Of a stretch of DNA of 64,000 bases, positions 9,599 through 20,466 are shown one piece after another. Position 1 is the first letter of the stretch, and the number at the start of each line of letters is the position of its first letter. The notes beneath the pieces were generated by a model. The model saw nothing but the letters and a program-made list of their open reading frames with translations, ran no database searches and was not told the origin of the DNA. The stretch is from Nitrosovibrio sp. Nv6. Its GTDB lineage: Bacteria > Pseudomonadota > Gammaproteobacteria > Burkholderiales > Nitrosomonadaceae. The stretch lies in assembly GCF_900110495.1 (NCBI RefSeq), contig NZ_FODX01000008.1, positions 41,646 through 105,645 of the forward strand, read 5' to 3'. The translations under genes and the position numbers were made by a program.

Positions 9599-10111
9599 TC
9601 AGAGGTCGAGCGGCTCGCGCTGCAACTTTCGATAAAGCGGCCGAGCGCGAGCCAGCGCCCGGCTGGCATCGCACCAGCCTTCGCATGCGTTTCGTCCCGG
9701 CTGGCCTCGCCACATATTCAGCAATCCCTTGCACTTGGCATAGAACTGGAAAAATTGCAGTACCTTCCGGCGTTGCAATGCATCAGGACAATAATCGGCA
9801 CATATAAGCTTGTCGTCTATCAGGCCGCCGTCTGTCATCGTCACCGCGCCCCATGTCCTGATTTGTATCCTCGCACCCAGCGGTAATCGCGGACCGAGTA
9901 CCAGCGCGTCCAGGAGATCGCCGTCAAGGCCTAGGTAATCCGGCACAGAGCCGTAGTTGAATGGACACGGCAGGGGTGAGATAAAGTCGACTGTGCCGGA
10001 GGATCCACGCTTGAGAAAACTTCCCCTGGGAACTTCCACCACTACCTCCACCACCGGCGCGTCAGGCAAATCCTGGCAGGCTGTGTTTAGGCTTTCATTG
10101 ACATCGTTCAC
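9599..10111 (-). CDS. inorganic pyrophosphatase family protein
   Basis: A 170-aa protein with the family I soluble pyrophosphatase core: NYGSVPDYLGLDGDLLDALVLG carries the metal-binding Asp set (DGDLLD), and MTDGGLIDDKLI carries the second Asp pair. A basic and aromatic helix follows (QRRKVLQFFQFY). The N-terminal active-site Lys of E. coli Ppa appears replaced in EVPRGSFLKRG. The C-terminal third diverges from housekeeping Ppa, so it may be a paralogue with altered activity. It lies between the ABC-F gene and corC on the minus strand. Confidence 0.78.
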   Translation of the reverse strand: MNDVNESLNTACQDLPDAPVVEVVVEVPRGSFLKRGSSGTVDFISPLPCPFNYGSVPDYLGLDGDLLDALVLGPRLPLGARIQIRTWGAVTMTDGGLIDDKLICADYCPDALQRRKVLQFFQFYAKCKGLLNMWRGQPGRNACEGWCDASRALARARPLYRKLQREPLDL

Positions 10112-10158
10112 AACCTCATCCCGACGTTATCCCGCTTTTTCCCAACTTTGCCCCCGTT

Positions 10159-10995
10159 TCACTGCCCGATCCCGCCGCTATTTCTTTCAACCAGCAGTGT
10201 ATACAATCTGCGGCTATCAGCGCGCAGCACGGTAAACCTGAAAGCGCCAACGACTACCGATTCGCCCCGTTTGGGCAGCCGTCCGAATTCGTGCAGTACC
10301 AGGCCTCCGATCGTGTCGTAATCCACATCACTTAATTCGGCGCCGAGCCTTTCGTTAAAATCCGAAATTTCGGTGATAGCCTTGACGCGATAATGGCCGT
10401 TCGCGTCCTGCACAACGTTATCCTCGGCCTCGTCGAAATCGTGCTCATCCTCAATCTCGCCGACGATCTGCTCCAGTACGTCTTCGATTGTAACCAACCC
10501 GGCGACGCCGCCGTACTCATCCACCACGATGGCTATGTGGTTGCGGTTGGTGCGAAAATCCTTGAGTAATACATTGAGCCGCTTGGATTCCGGGATAAAT
10601 ACCACTGGCCGCAGCATGTCACGTACATCAAACTCTTCCTCTCCCGCATAAAAACGCAGTAAATCCTTTGCGAGTAATATACCGATCACGTTATTTCTAT
10701 CATTTTCGATGACAGGAAAGCGCGAGTGTGCAGTTTCGATAACCAATGGGATGAATTTATCCGGCGTTTCGCTGATATCGATCACGCTCATTTGCGAACG
10801 AGGAACCATGATGTCGCGAGCCTGCATTTCGGATACCTGTATCACGCCTTCGATCATGCTCAGAGCGTCCGAATCGAACAAATTGTGCTCAAAGGCGGAA
10901 TGCAATAATGCTGTCAGTTGTTCGCGATCACCCGGCTCGCGCAGGAGAAGCGCCTTGACGCGTTCGAGCCAGCCAGGTTTGGGAGGGTCATCCAT
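10159..10995 (-). CDS. corC: CorC/YbeX family protein with CBS pair and CorC_HlyC domain
   Basis: A 278-aa cytoplasmic protein. Two CBS domains (about residues 60-190) contain DIMVPRSQMSVID and HIAIVVDEYGGVAGLVTIEDVLEQIVGEIEDE. The CorC_HlyC transporter-associated domain (residues 195-275) includes DYDTIGGLVLHEFGRLPKRGE. The family is linked to Mg/Co efflux and, through the ybeX-ybeY-ybeZ linkage, to ribosome homeostasis. Here it follows ybeY and phoH in the usual order. Confidence 0.92.
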   Translation of the reverse strand: MDDPPKPGWLERVKALLLREPGDREQLTALLHSAFEHNLFDSDALSMIEGVIQVSEMQARDIMVPRSQMSVIDISETPDKFIPLVIETAHSRFPVIENDRNNVIGILLAKDLLRFYAGEEEFDVRDMLRPVVFIPESKRLNVLLKDFRTNRNHIAIVVDEYGGVAGLVTIEDVLEQIVGEIEDEHDFDEAEDNVVQDANGHYRVKAITEISDFNERLGAELSDVDYDTIGGLVLHEFGRLPKRGESVVVGAFRFTVLRADSRRLYTLLVERNSGGIGQ

Positions 10996-11070
10996 AAGTG
11001 GTTGACATCAGTGTAATTAAATTTAACTTCGTTGAAGGCGGAAAGAACGGATAACGGCGCAATTTCATGA

Positions 11071-11625
11071 TCAGTGTTCTTCGGTAGTCCATTGATGTTC
11101 CCGGTAAGGATTTTTGTATCCCAGCCTTCCGAGAATTTCAATCTCCAGTTGCTCCATTACCGCTGCGTCCGCGTCGTTCTCATGGTCGTAGCCCTGTAGA
11201 TGCAGGACGCCATGTATCGTGAGGTGAGCATAATGCGCGGCCAGGCTTTTGTGCTGCTGCCCCGCCTCATTTTCTATCACGGGCGCGCACAGCACAATGT
11301 CGCCAGACAATCGCTCGCCATTAGATCGTGGACCAGATCGAGCATCGGGTGCGACAGCGTCGTAAACAAACGTCAGCACGTTCGTAGCGTAATCTCGATC
11401 GCGAAAATCCCGGTTGAGGCTGCGGCCCTCGGCTTCATCAACGATGCGCAACACAATTTCCGCATCCTGCGTCAATGCTGCCTTGATCCATGTGCGAAAT
11501 GCCGAGCGAGGGGGTACGTCCGATGCGCCGGTAGCGTATTGCGCTGTTAATTTCAATTTCGTAGACTTTACTTCCTGGCACGCAACCCCTCCTGGCGAAT
11601 CGGAAGCGCTACTCTTTTTTTTCAT
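11071..11625 (-). CDS. ybeY: endoribonuclease YbeY
   Basis: YbeY is a zinc endoribonuclease of 16S rRNA 3'-end maturation and late 70S quality control. The metal site is in HLTIHGVLHLQGYDHEND near the C-terminus, and the RDYATNVLTFVYD segment is typical (RD..TDVLSFP in others). The start is uncertain: ATG at 11625 (184 aa, overlapping phoH by 17 bases) or ATG at 11640, neither with a strong ribosome site. The N-terminal 30 residues are Ser/Lys-rich and poorly conserved. Further upstream extension lies inside phoH. Confidence 0.9.
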   Translation of the reverse strand: MKKKSSASDSPGGVACQEVKSTKLKLTAQYATGASDVPPRSAFRTWIKAALTQDAEIVLRIVDEAEGRSLNRDFRDRDYATNVLTFVYDAVAPDARSGPRSNGERLSGDIVLCAPVIENEAGQQHKSLAAHYAHLTIHGVLHLQGYDHENDADAAVMEQLEIEILGRLGYKNPYREHQWTTEEH

Positions 11626-12586
11626 ACTTTTCGTAGGCATTGACAATTCTTTGCACCAGCGGATGCCGCACCACATCTTCTGCATCAAAATTTGCAAAAG
11701 CGATGCCACGCACCTTTTCCAGAACTTTTTTTGCTTCTACCAGACCGCTTTTCTGATGTTTCGCCAGATCAATCTGCGTAATATCGCCGGTCACCACAGC
11801 CTTGGAGCCAAAGCCGATGCGAGTCAGGAACATTTTCATCTGTTCGGGAGTGGTGTTTTGCGCTTCATCAAGGATGATAAAAGATTGGTTCAACGTACGT
11901 CCGCGCATGAAAGCCAATGGCGCAACTTCAATTGCGCTCCGCTCAAACTGCTTGCTGGTTTTATCAAATCCCATCAGATCGTAAAGTGCATCGTAGAGGG
12001 GGCGCAAATAAGGGTCCACCTTCTGCACCATGTCGCCAGGCAGAAAGCCCAGACGCTCTCCGGCTTCTACCGCCGGACGCACCAGCACAATGCGCGCGAC
12101 GAGATCACGCTCCAGCGCATCCACCGCGCTTGCCACCGCAAGATAAGTTTTTCCCGTGCCCGCAGGGCCGATGGAAAAGGTAATGTCATGCGTCTGGATT
12201 TGTTGCAGATATTCAACCTGGCGTGGTGTCCGGCCCCGCAAATCGCTTCGTCGGGTAAGCAGCGCCGGCTCCACTATTTCTTTCGCTCCGCCAGCAGCAG
12301 CATGCTTTTTCGAATGATGAGGATTCATCGCTTCGATCAGCCCCAGCTGAATTTGCTCAATGCTCAGATGATGCTGTGCCTGATCGTAAAAATTTTGCAA
12401 TGCTTCTGCCGCAAGCAAAGTCTGGGCTGATTTACCGCGCAAACTGAAATGCTCCCCCCGGCGTGCGATGGCGACATCCAGTACGGTTTCAATCTGCCTG
12501 AGATTTTCGTCCAGCGCGCCGCACAGGTTCGCAAGACGCTGGTTATCGGCTGGGGAAAAAGAAATTTCGACGGGTTTGGATTTCAA
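11609..12586 (-). CDS. phoH: PhoH-like ATPase (YbeZ)
   Basis: A 325-aa cytoplasmic ATPase with Walker A GPAGTGKTYLA and Walker B FIILDEAQN, and the TPEQMKMFLTRIGFGSKAVVTGD block typical of PhoH. It is thought to act with YbeY on rRNA or mRNA. The start appears to be a TTG at 12584-12586 without a clear Shine-Dalgarno site, and an in-frame stop lies only 14 codons further upstream. The gene is normally adjacent to miaB; here a 655-base gap with a 99-bp tandem repeat array separates them. Confidence 0.93.
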   Translation of the reverse strand: MKSKPVEISFSPADNQRLANLCGALDENLRQIETVLDVAIARRGEHFSLRGKSAQTLLAAEALQNFYDQAQHHLSIEQIQLGLIEAMNPHHSKKHAAAGGAKEIVEPALLTRRSDLRGRTPRQVEYLQQIQTHDITFSIGPAGTGKTYLAVASAVDALERDLVARIVLVRPAVEAGERLGFLPGDMVQKVDPYLRPLYDALYDLMGFDKTSKQFERSAIEVAPLAFMRGRTLNQSFIILDEAQNTTPEQMKMFLTRIGFGSKAVVTGDITQIDLAKHQKSGLVEAKKVLEKVRGIAFANFDAEDVVRHPLVQRIVNAYEKYEKKE

Positions 12587-12667
12587 AGGCGCGGTGAAGC
12601 GACGCAGTAAGTCGATAGTGAAGTCTCAATTCTGGCAGTGATAGACGTACTTTGCAAGGGCGCCCAA

Positions 12668-13121
12668 AGCGTCGGCCGAGGGGCCCCGCGAAGCGGGGAT
12701 CGGGCAGCGCCGGGCGCCGCGACCGCGGTTTTGGCGGTCGCTTTGCTGCAGTTGCACGAATGTTCCAGCGTCGGCCGAGGGGCCCCGCGAAGCGGGGATC
12801 GGGCAGCGCCGGGCGCCGCGACCGCGGTTTTGGCGGTCGCTTTGCTGCAGTTGCACGAATGTTCCAGCGTCGGCCGAGGGGCCCCGCGAAGCGGGGATCG
12901 GGCAGCGCCGGGCGCCGCGACCGCGGTTTTGGCGGTCGCTTTGCTGCAGTTGCACGAATGTTCCAGCGTCGGCCGAGGGGCCCCGCGAAGCGGGGATCGG
13001 GCAGCGCCGGGCGCCGCGACCGCGGTTTTGGCGGTCGCTTTGCTGCAGTTGCACGAATGTTCCAGCGTCGGCCGAGGGGCTCCGCGAAGCGGGGATCGGG
13101 CAGCGCCGGGCGCCGCGACCG
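12668..13121. repeat. 99-bp GC-rich tandem repeat array (4 full copies plus 57-bp partial)
   Basis: Unit starts fall at 12669, 12768, 12867, 12966 and 13065, an exact 99-base period. Full copies look identical; the last, partial copy has one C-to-T change near 13081 and diverges after 13121. Each unit contains a hairpin of 8-base arms (GCGACCGC/GCGGTCGC, loop GGTTTTG), a second hairpin CCCCGC-GAA-GCGGGG, the palindrome GGGGCCCC and a PstI-like CTGCAG. Because 99 is a multiple of three and the unit lacks stops in several frames, long spurious ORFs appear on both strands. There are no spacers, so this is not a CRISPR array. Confidence 0.95.
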
Positions 13122-13240
13122 TACTTGCGTGCGCCTGCATCCCGCCGTGCGCCCCGCTTCCTTCGGAACACACTGCTCCGTCCTGCACGGTCGCCGTAAA
13201 ACGTCGCCCCGGCAAGGATTTGTTCAGAGACTTCCTGATA

Positions 13241-14587
13241 TCAGCCCTTTACAATTTCCCCGCGCAATGAATGTGATAGGGCCGCAGTAATTTTTACATT
13301 TATGAAATGGCCGATCTTTTCCGGGTAGCCGGCGAAATTTACCATGCGATTATTATCAGTACGTCCACAAAGCTCGTTGGCATCTTTTTTAGACTGACCT
13401 TCCACCAGAATACGTTGAGTCGTCCCGATCATGCTTCGACTGATCGCTTGCGCCTGCTGCTCGACCTTTTCCTGCAAGCGTTGCAACCGCTCAAGCTTGA
13501 TTTGATGAGGTGTCGTGTCCGCCAGTTCCGCCGCAGGCGTGCCCGGACGCGGACTGTAAATGAAGCTGAAGGACCCGTCGAAGTTTACCCTCTCAACAAG
13601 CTTCAAGGTAGCTTCGAAATCGGCCTCCGTTTCGCCCGGAAACCCGATGATGAAATCGGAAGTAAGTGAAATATCGGGTCGCGCTGCGCGAAGCCGGCGG
13701 ATGATGGATTTATATTCCAGCGTTGTATAACCGCGCTTCATCGCTGCCAATATACGGTCGGATCCTGATTGAACCGGCAAGTGCACATGACTTACCAGTT
13801 TAGGTAATGTTTCGTAAGCTTCGATCAGCCGTGGGGTAAACTCCCTTGGATGAGACGTCGTATAGCGGATGCGCTCGATACCCGGAATCTCGTGAATAAA
13901 CTCAAGCAGCAGCGCCAGGTCGCCAATCTCCCTCTCTTCCCCTTCTCCCCCATATTCGATTACACCCCGATACGCGTTGACATTCTGCCCGAGCAACGTG
14001 ACTTCCTTGACGCCCTGGCTTGCCAATCCGGCAATTTCAGTCAGTACATCATCCAGCGGGCGCGAGATTTCTTCGCCGCGCGTATAAGGCACGACACAAA
14101 AGCTGCAATACTTGCTGCACCCTTCCATAATGGAAACAAAAGCGGTGACGCCTTCGGTACGTGCTGGCGGCAGGTGGTCGAATTTTTCGATTTCGGGGAA
14201 CGAAATATCCACCTGGGGGCGGCCTGTCGCTTGACGCTGGGAAATCAGTTGAGGCAACCGGTGCAGGGTTTGCGGACCGAATACCAGATCCACGTACGGC
14301 GCGCGTTTCACAATCTCCGCGCCCTCCTGGCTGGCAACGCAACCGCCCACGCCGATCAGCAGATCGGGGTTGGAAGTTTTAAGATGTCTGACGCGCCCCA
14401 GATCATGGAATACCTTCTCCTGAGCCTTCTCCCGCACCGAGCAGGTGTTGAAAAGAATTACATCGGCATCAGCGGGATTTTCGGTTTTTTCCATGCCCTG
14501 CGCATCATGAAGCACGTCTGCCATTTTGTCCGAGTCATACTCGTTCATCTGGCAGCCAAATGTTTTGATGTAAAGTTTTTTAGCCAC
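13241..14587 (-). CDS. miaB: tRNA-2-methylthio-N6-dimethylallyladenosine synthase MiaB
   Basis: MiaB is a radical SAM methylthiotransferase acting on i6A37 of tRNA. The 448-aa product has the N-terminal MTTase domain ([33 protein letters not shown]: the three auxiliary cluster cysteines), the radical SAM motif CSKYCSFC (CxxxCxxC) and a C-terminal TRAM domain ([26 protein letters not shown] as two adjoining blocks). It would normally head a miaB-phoH-ybeY-corC operon. Confidence 0.97.
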   Translation of the reverse strand: MAKKLYIKTFGCQMNEYDSDKMADVLHDAQGMEKTENPADADVILFNTCSVREKAQEKVFHDLGRVRHLKTSNPDLLIGVGGCVASQEGAEIVKRAPYVDLVFGPQTLHRLPQLISQRQATGRPQVDISFPEIEKFDHLPPARTEGVTAFVSIMEGCSKYCSFCVVPYTRGEEISRPLDDVLTEIAGLASQGVKEVTLLGQNVNAYRGVIEYGGEGEEREIGDLALLLEFIHEIPGIERIRYTTSHPREFTPRLIEAYETLPKLVSHVHLPVQSGSDRILAAMKRGYTTLEYKSIIRRLRAARPDISLTSDFIIGFPGETEADFEATLKLVERVNFDGSFSFIYSPRPGTPAAELADTTPHQIKLERLQRLQEKVEQQAQAISRSMIGTTQRILVEGQSKKDANELCGRTDNNRMVNFAGYPEKIGHFINVKITAALSHSLRGEIVKG

Positions 14588-14702
14588 GCCTATACCAAAG
14601 TATTACCAAAATGTGCACTGAACTATCCTGAGAAAGTACTATCGGTCCGACTCAACCCGGTCTGCCCGTCCGAGGGCGATCATGGCTGATGTTCATAAAG
14701 CC

Positions 14703-17516
14703 TTACCCGCTGTTTCTCAATCCTGCGGCCACCCCGTTAATGGTGAGTTGTATCGCGCGCTTCACCGCGTCAGTGGAATCGCCGGAACGATAGCGGCGCA
14801 ACAGCTCTACCTGAAGGTGATTGAGTGGGTCGATGTAGGGCGTGCGATTGCGGATGCTGCGAGCGAGGGTAGGATTGTCCTGCAGCAGTTCGGTGCGGCC
14901 GGTCACGGCGAAAAGCCATTTTACGCACAAACCCCATTCTCTCTGTATGCGCCCGAAAACTTCTTCTCGCAAGTCAACATCAGTAACAAGCTCAGCATAG
15001 CGTGACGCGATGCCCATGTCGGTTTTGGCCAGCACCATATCCATGTTGGATAGCAGTGTTTGCAGGAACGGCCAGGTACGATGCATTTCCTGCAGAAATC
15101 CCAAGCCCTTTGCGCCCCGGCCTTCGCGCTGGACGAACATTTCTACAGCCGTGCCGAAGCCGTACCAGCCGGTAATCATGGCACGGTTGACGCTCCAGCT
15201 GAATGTCCAGGGGATGGCGCGCAGATCTTCTATCAGGTCGGATTTCTTCCGGGATGGCGGGCGGCTGCCGATATTCAGACCAGCAATTTCCCTTATCGGA
15301 GTCGATTCCTGAAAATAGCGTGTAAACCCCGGCGTTTCATATACCAGATTGCGATAAGCTGCGAGCGCATCGCCTGCCAGCACTTCCATGATGCGATAAT
15401 AATCAGCGGCGCGTTGACCAAGAGGATCATGGCTCAGCAGCGTAGCCTCGACGGTGGCCGCTACCAACGTTTCAAGATTACGCCGGCCAATTTCCGGGTC
15501 GGCATATTTGCTGCCGATGACTTCGCCCTGCTCCGTGATTCGTATCTGGCCATTGACGCTGGCCGGAGGCTGAGCCAGTATTGCCTGATAGCTGGGGCCG
15601 CCGCCACGCCCGACTGTGCCGCCGCGTCCATGAAACAAACGCAATTCAATCTTGTGCTTGGCGAAAACTTTGGTTAATTCTGTTTCGGCTTTGTAAAGCT
15701 CCCAGTTGGCGGCCAGGAACCCGCCATCCTTGTTGCTATCGGAATAACCCAGCATCACTTCCTGAACATCATCGCGTGATGCGAGGAGTTTGCGGTAATA
15801 CGGTAGCGAGAACAGCTCGTCCATAATGACGCCGCAGCCGCGCAAATCCGCGATAGTCTCGAACAATGGAACGATATTGAGATGCAGGCAGGGTTTTTCT
15901 CCGGCTAGCAAGAGACCCACTTCCTTCAGCAACAGCGCAACCTCCAGCATGTCGGAAATGCCGTCGGCTTTGGAAATAACGTAATTTGGCAATGCCGCGC
16001 GGCCGAAGCGCCGTTGAATTTCCGCCGCTGTTTGCAAAATGCACAGTTCGCTCTGAGCGAGTTCGGAATAGTCCAGATAAGGTGAACGCAGGGGACGGGG
16101 ACAGCTGATCTCTGTCAGCAGCCACTGGACACGCTCCGTCTCGGTCAATTCGGAATAACCTGTGCGATTGGCGCCATACTCGAACAATTCCGCCACTACC
16201 TGCTCATGTACATTGCTGTGCTGGCGCATATCCAGCGGCGCGAGATGAAATCCGAAAACTTCGGCTGCGCGTCTCAGGTGACGCAGTTCACCGCGCGCCA
16301 ATAATTCCGACTTGTGCTGCTTGAGGGAGTGGATGACGATATCGAGCTCCCGCACGAATTCCATGCTTTCCCTGTAAGGTGCGGCGGGTCCTACCGGACG
16401 CCGCTGCCGGATTACGTGACCAAGACCCTGGCTGGTAGCAGCGAGACGTGCATAAATGCCGATCAGCGCGCGCCGGTAAGGCTCATCGGCACGGCTGACC
16501 GCGTGGTCGGGCGACGCTTCTGCCAGTTTGGCCAGTGCCTCATCCACATTCACCAGTCGCTCCGTCAGACTTAACTTTCGGCCGATCTGATGTACTTCAC
16601 CCATATAGAAGTCGAGCGCCAGCGCCGATTGACGCTCAGCTGCATGCAGCATTACCTCATGGGTGACAAATGGATTGCCGTCCCGATCGCAGCCTATCCA
16701 GCTGCCTATGCGCAGGAACGGCGGAATATGCGGCGCGTTGGCTCCCATGCGGCGTTCGAGCAGATCCTCGATTTCCGCATACAGACGGGGTACTTCGGTA
16801 AGAAAAGTGTAATGGTAATAGGCCAGACCGTTTTTGATCTCGTCATACACCGAGAGGCGCTGCGAACGCAGCATGCGAGTCTGCCACAATATCTGAATGG
16901 CGGAGCGCAACCCGTCTTCGTTGCTGCGCAACTCGTCCGGCGTAAGCTGCACCCGGTCGCGCTCGTTCAGCAGGTGCGCAATGGTCAATTGGCAATCGAG
17001 TATGCTTCTGCGCTGCACCTCGGTCGGGTGCGCCGTCAGTACCGGTGAGACGACCGCCTTGGCGAAGAATCTGCTTAATGCGGCGCCGTCCTTCCCGCTG
17101 TTGAAGACCCGATCCAGCGCCAATGCCACGCTCCCTGCCTGCGGCGGCGATCCGGCCCGAAGATGGCTGCGCCGACGGCGGTTGTGATGCATGTCTTCGG
17201 CGATGTTGGAAAGTTGCGAAAATTGGCTGAATGCGCGCACGACCGCTTCCGTCGCCTTGTTGCTCAACTGATTGAGCATCATATCCATTTCCTGCCGTGC
17301 CGTCGGATCCTGCTCGCGGCGAAATCGAATCGCGGTCTGGCGGATGTTTTCGACCAGATCAAAAGTAGGGTCTCCCTCCTGCTCACGCAAGGTATCGCCC
17401 AGCATGCGCCCCAGCAGGCGGATATCCTCACGAAGGGGATCGTCCTTCACGGGCGGATCTTTATCATTGCTGTGATTTTTATCGAAATTTCCGCTTCGGG
17501 AAGCAAGGGAACTCAT
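14703..17516 (-). CDS. ppc: phosphoenolpyruvate carboxylase
   Basis: Ppc makes oxaloacetate from PEP and bicarbonate, the main anaplerotic step in an autotroph with the Calvin cycle. The start was set at the ATG at 17516, with AAGAGG eight bases upstream, giving 937 aa; the frame continues 25 codons upstream without a good site. Visible motifs include the catalytic-His region [49 protein letters not shown] and the C-terminal end (LRNSG, usually QNTG). It diverges from hemC. Confidence 0.97.
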   Translation of the reverse strand: MSSLASRSGNFDKNHSNDKDPPVKDDPLREDIRLLGRMLGDTLREQEGDPTFDLVENIRQTAIRFRREQDPTARQEMDMMLNQLSNKATEAVVRAFSQFSQLSNIAEDMHHNRRRRSHLRAGSPPQAGSVALALDRVFNSGKDGAALSRFFAKAVVSPVLTAHPTEVQRRSILDCQLTIAHLLNERDRVQLTPDELRSNEDGLRSAIQILWQTRMLRSQRLSVYDEIKNGLAYYHYTFLTEVPRLYAEIEDLLERRMGANAPHIPPFLRIGSWIGCDRDGNPFVTHEVMLHAAERQSALALDFYMGEVHQIGRKLSLTERLVNVDEALAKLAEASPDHAVSRADEPYRRALIGIYARLAATSQGLGHVIRQRRPVGPAAPYRESMEFVRELDIVIHSLKQHKSELLARGELRHLRRAAEVFGFHLAPLDMRQHSNVHEQVVAELFEYGANRTGYSELTETERVQWLLTEISCPRPLRSPYLDYSELAQSELCILQTAAEIQRRFGRAALPNYVISKADGISDMLEVALLLKEVGLLLAGEKPCLHLNIVPLFETIADLRGCGVIMDELFSLPYYRKLLASRDDVQEVMLGYSDSNKDGGFLAANWELYKAETELTKVFAKHKIELRLFHGRGGTVGRGGGPSYQAILAQPPASVNGQIRITEQGEVIGSKYADPEIGRRNLETLVAATVEATLLSHDPLGQRAADYYRIMEVLAGDALAAYRNLVYETPGFTRYFQESTPIREIAGLNIGSRPPSRKKSDLIEDLRAIPWTFSWSVNRAMITGWYGFGTAVEMFVQREGRGAKGLGFLQEMHRTWPFLQTLLSNMDMVLAKTDMGIASRYAELVTDVDLREEVFGRIQREWGLCVKWLFAVTGRTELLQDNPTLARSIRNRTPYIDPLNHLQVELLRRYRSGDSTDAVKRAIQLTINGVAAGLRNSG

Positions 17517-17642
17517 AAACGTAACCTCTTTCTTAACGGCAGATACGACCGGATGCCTCGCGTGCTTCAATCCAGCTTTGGCGCGCGGCATGCTAAAATG
17601 GGTGCTAGCAGCAATTCCGTAATTTTCTCATTGTTAATAATA

Positions 17643-18608
17643 ATGCCTAATTCATCCAGATCACCAAAAATCGTTATTGCCACGCGGGAAAGCGTTCTTG
17701 CCCTGTGGCAGGCAAATTTCATTCGGGATCGGCTCACGAAATTATACCCGCAAACGGAATTCAGCATATCCGCTATGACGACCCGTGGCGATCAGATTCT
17801 GGATGTATCCCTCTCCAAAATTGGCGGCAAGGGATTATTCATCAAGGAACTGGAGCAGGCCCTGGAAGATGGCCGCGCCGATATCGCGGTGCATTCGATG
17901 AAGGATGTGCCGATGGATATGCCGCCGGGATTTGCACTGGCCGCCATCGCCGAACGCGAAGATCCGCGCGATGCTTTTATTTCCAATCGATATGCCACGC
18001 TCGATTCGCTCCTGACCGGCAGTGTGGTGGGAACCTCCAGTCTACGCCGCGAAAGCCAGCTGCGCGCGCGTTTCCCGCATTTGCAGGTGCAGCCCTTGCG
18101 CGGCAACGTGCAGACGCGGCTGCGCAAGCTGGATGAAGGGCAGTTTGCGGCTATTATTTTAGCGGCTGCGGGTTTGAAACGGCTGGGGCTGGGCAATCGA
18201 ATTACCGCACTGTTAAGTCCCGAATTGAGTTTGCCGGCAGTGGGCCAAGGCGCCTTGGGCATCGAGTGCCGGACCGATCGAACCGATTTGATCGAGTTGA
18301 TGAAACCGCTACATCATCTGCCCACTGCTCAGTGCGTTGAAGCGGAGCGCGCCATGAGCCGCGCGTTGGGTGGAAGCTGCGAAGTGCCCCTGGGAGGCTT
18401 TGCTGAAATTGCCGGAGGTATACTGCGATTACGCGGATTCGTCGCCAGCCAGGATGGAATGCGCATGATAAGTGATGAATTGAGTGGCGATCCGGAAGTC
18501 GGGACGGTAATGGGTGCGCAGCTGGCGCAGAATTTGAAGGTACAGGGCGCGGAAGAAATTCTGACAGCGCTGGGATCAAGAGCGACCGAGCCCGTGAGCC
18601 ACCCGTGA
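17643..18608 (+). CDS. hemC: hydroxymethylbilane synthase (porphobilinogen deaminase)
   Basis: HemC polymerises four porphobilinogens to hydroxymethylbilane in tetrapyrrole synthesis. The start ATG at 17643 gives 321 aa beginning [17 protein letters not shown]; the open frame further upstream overlaps ppc and is not conserved. Motifs include [29 protein letters not shown] and the dipyrromethane-cofactor Cys in [11 protein letters not shown]. It is first of a hemC-hemD-hemX-hemY operon whose genes overlap by four bases each. Confidence 0.96.
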   Translation: MPNSSRSPKIVIATRESVLALWQANFIRDRLTKLYPQTEFSISAMTTRGDQILDVSLSKIGGKGLFIKELEQALEDGRADIAVHSMKDVPMDMPPGFALAAIAEREDPRDAFISNRYATLDSLLTGSVVGTSSLRRESQLRARFPHLQVQPLRGNVQTRLRKLDEGQFAAIILAAAGLKRLGLGNRITALLSPELSLPAVGQGALGIECRTDRTDLIELMKPLHHLPTAQCVEAERAMSRALGGSCEVPLGGFAEIAGGILRLRGFVASQDGMRMISDELSGDPEVGTVMGAQLAQNLKVQGAEEILTALGSRATEPVSHP

Positions 18609-19408
18609 CCAAACCGCTGGCCGGGACCAATATCCTGGTCACGCGTCCGGCCCATCAGGCCGGCGAGCTTGCTGACCGCATACGCGCAGCAGGTGGTAAT
18701 CCCATTTTATTTCCGGTGCTGGAGATTCTGGATACGACGAATCAGCATCCACTGCTGGATTTGATCGAACGTCTCGACGAATTCGACCTTGCAATTTTTA
18801 TTAGTCCCAACGCAGTCAATAAGGCAATGCGTCTGATACTGGCAAAGCGGACATTGCCCACCGGGCTTAAAATTGCGGCGGTTGGCCAGGGGACCGTGCG
18901 GGAACTGGGAAATTTTGGCGTTAATGCCGTAATCGCCCCGACTACACGTTTCGATAGCGAAGCGTTGCTTGACATGGCTGAATTAAGGCAAATGGAAGGC
19001 AAACGCGTCGTAATTTTTCGTGGCGACAGGGGACGGGAAGTGCTGGGAGAAAATTTGCTGAAAAGGGGCGCCACCCTGGAATATGCAGAATGTTACCGCC
19101 GGGTCAAGCCGCATTCGGATACCGCTCTGTTAGCCAGAGCCCGGGCGAGTGGAAAAATGACCGTGATTACGATAACCAGCAGTGAAGGGTTGCGCAATTT
19201 ATGCGATATGGTTGGCGAATCCGGTCAGGCGTGGCTCCGAAAAACGCCATTGTTTGTATCTCACGAGCGCATAGCTCAAACCGCGAGGAAACTGGGATTT
19301 ACGCGCGTGATCCTTACCTCTGCCGGCGATGATGGGCTGATGGAAGGCTTGCTGGATTACTTTCAGCCGGAAGCCAGCGGCGAAAATCGAATTTCAACGA
19401 AACCATGA
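18605..19408 (+). CDS. hemD: uroporphyrinogen-III synthase
   Basis: HemD cyclises hydroxymethylbilane with inversion of ring D. The 267-aa protein shows the weakly conserved two-lobe HemD pattern: [55 protein letters not shown] and [14 protein letters not shown]. It starts with GTG inside the hemC stop (GTGA overlap) and ends inside the hemX start (ATGA). The family is very divergent, but motifs and position agree. Confidence 0.93.
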   Translation: MTKPLAGTNILVTRPAHQAGELADRIRAAGGNPILFPVLEILDTTNQHPLLDLIERLDEFDLAIFISPNAVNKAMRLILAKRTLPTGLKIAAVGQGTVRELGNFGVNAVIAPTTRFDSEALLDMAELRQMEGKRVVIFRGDRGREVLGENLLKRGATLEYAECYRRVKPHSDTALLARARASGKMTVITITSSEGLRNLCDMVGESGQAWLRKTPLFVSHERIAQTARKLGFTRVILTSAGDDGLMEGLLDYFQPEASGENRISTKP

Positions 19409-20466
19409 GTGCAGAAACTCAATCTGTCGAGACCGGGAAGTCAAATGAAGTGCGCAAGAGACCCGCTCAGGGATGGACCGGGCGAATCAGTTCCGTTTTG
19501 CTTCTTGCTCTGATCTTTGTCCCGGTAATGGCGTGGCAGTGGTACGACACGCGTCATGAAATCGCTGGATTGCAGCATGAGCTGGCAAAACGGCTGGCCG
19601 AATCCGATGCTTCGGGCAAAGAGTCGCATCACCTGGCGGCAGAGGCGACCGAGGCAGGGCGTCGGGTAGAAACAAAGGTTAACTTGCTGGAAGCCAAACT
19701 GGCTGAATCGCAGAGCCAGCAACTGGCGCTGGAGGCGCTGTACCAGGAGCTTACGCGTAATCGCGATGAGGCAACACTGGAGGAAGTGGAACAGTTGCTT
19801 CTTATTGCCAATCAACAGTTGCAGCTGGCAAGCAATGTCAAGGCTGCTCTGATCGCTATGCAAGAGGCTGATGCCCGCCTGCAGCGCATTGACCGCCCCC
19901 AGTTATCCCCCTTGCGCAAGATCCTCGCGCAGGACATGGACCTTCTGAAATCCGCACCCTATGTGGATACGGTGGGGATCAGCCTGCGCCTGGACAATCT
20001 GGCGGCCTCAGTCGATACATTGCCGTTGAAGATGGAACTTCGTCCACCGGAAACCGTCTCTTCCCCGCATCAAATTCCGGCGACGGAAAATATATGGCTC
20101 AGGTTCGCGCGTGAGGCATGGGAAGACGTAAAGCGATTGGTACGTGTCCAGTACATGAATCAACCGGATCTTGCTCTGCTATCGCCATCACAGGCATATT
20201 TTCTGCGGGAGAATTTAAAGCTGCGCCTGCTGTCGGCTCGGCACGCACTGCTTGCCCGCGATGTAGCGAGCTTCAAGGCTGATCTCGATGCATCTGTAGA
20301 ATGGATCAGCCGTTATTTCGACAACGAATCGAAATCCGTCGTCGATATGCTTGAAGCACTGCGTCAGTTGCAAGACAGCGAAGTGAGTATTGAATTGCCT
20401 CGTATTTCTGCCAGTCTCGGTGCGGTGCGCAACTATCGGATTGCACGCGACCGAGGAATTAGATGA
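19405..20466 (+). CDS. hemX: HemX family membrane protein
   Basis: A 353-aa inner-membrane protein with a short cytoplasmic N-terminus, one transmembrane helix at about residues 28-45 (SSVLLLALIFVPVMAWQWY) and a periplasmic coiled coil (residues 50-140), followed by the HemX domain with DLALLSPSQAYFLRENLKLRLLSARHALL as two adjoining blocks. It is often annotated as uroporphyrinogen-III C-methyltransferase, but it lacks a SAM methylase domain. It probably organises haem synthesis enzymes with HemY. Confidence 0.9.
   Translation: MSAETQSVETGKSNEVRKRPAQGWTGRISSVLLLALIFVPVMAWQWYDTRHEIAGLQHELAKRLAESDASGKESHHLAAEATEAGRRVETKVNLLEAKLAESQSQQLALEALYQELTRNRDEATLEEVEQLLLIANQQLQLASNVKAALIAMQEADARLQRIDRPQLSPLRKILAQDMDLLKSAPYVDTVGISLRLDNLAASVDTLPLKMELRPPETVSSPHQIPATENIWLRFAREAWEDVKRLVRVQYMNQPDLALLSPSQAYFLRENLKLRLLSARHALLARDVASFKADLDASVEWISRYFDNESKSVVDMLEALRQLQDSEVSIELPRISASLGAVRNYRIARDRGIR

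Noticed and set aside
12668..13121. Possible CRISPR array
   Set aside because: Repeats are directly adjacent with no unique spacers and no cas genes are nearby.
12583..13290. Long open frames of 181-212 codons on both strands across the 99-bp repeats
   Set aside because: The unit length is a multiple of three and lacks stops in several frames, so frames stay open by arithmetic; the translations are low-complexity and mutually overlapping.
17163..17642. 160-codon N-terminal extension of hemC
   Set aside because: Lies opposite ppc, not conserved; hemC family start is at 17643.
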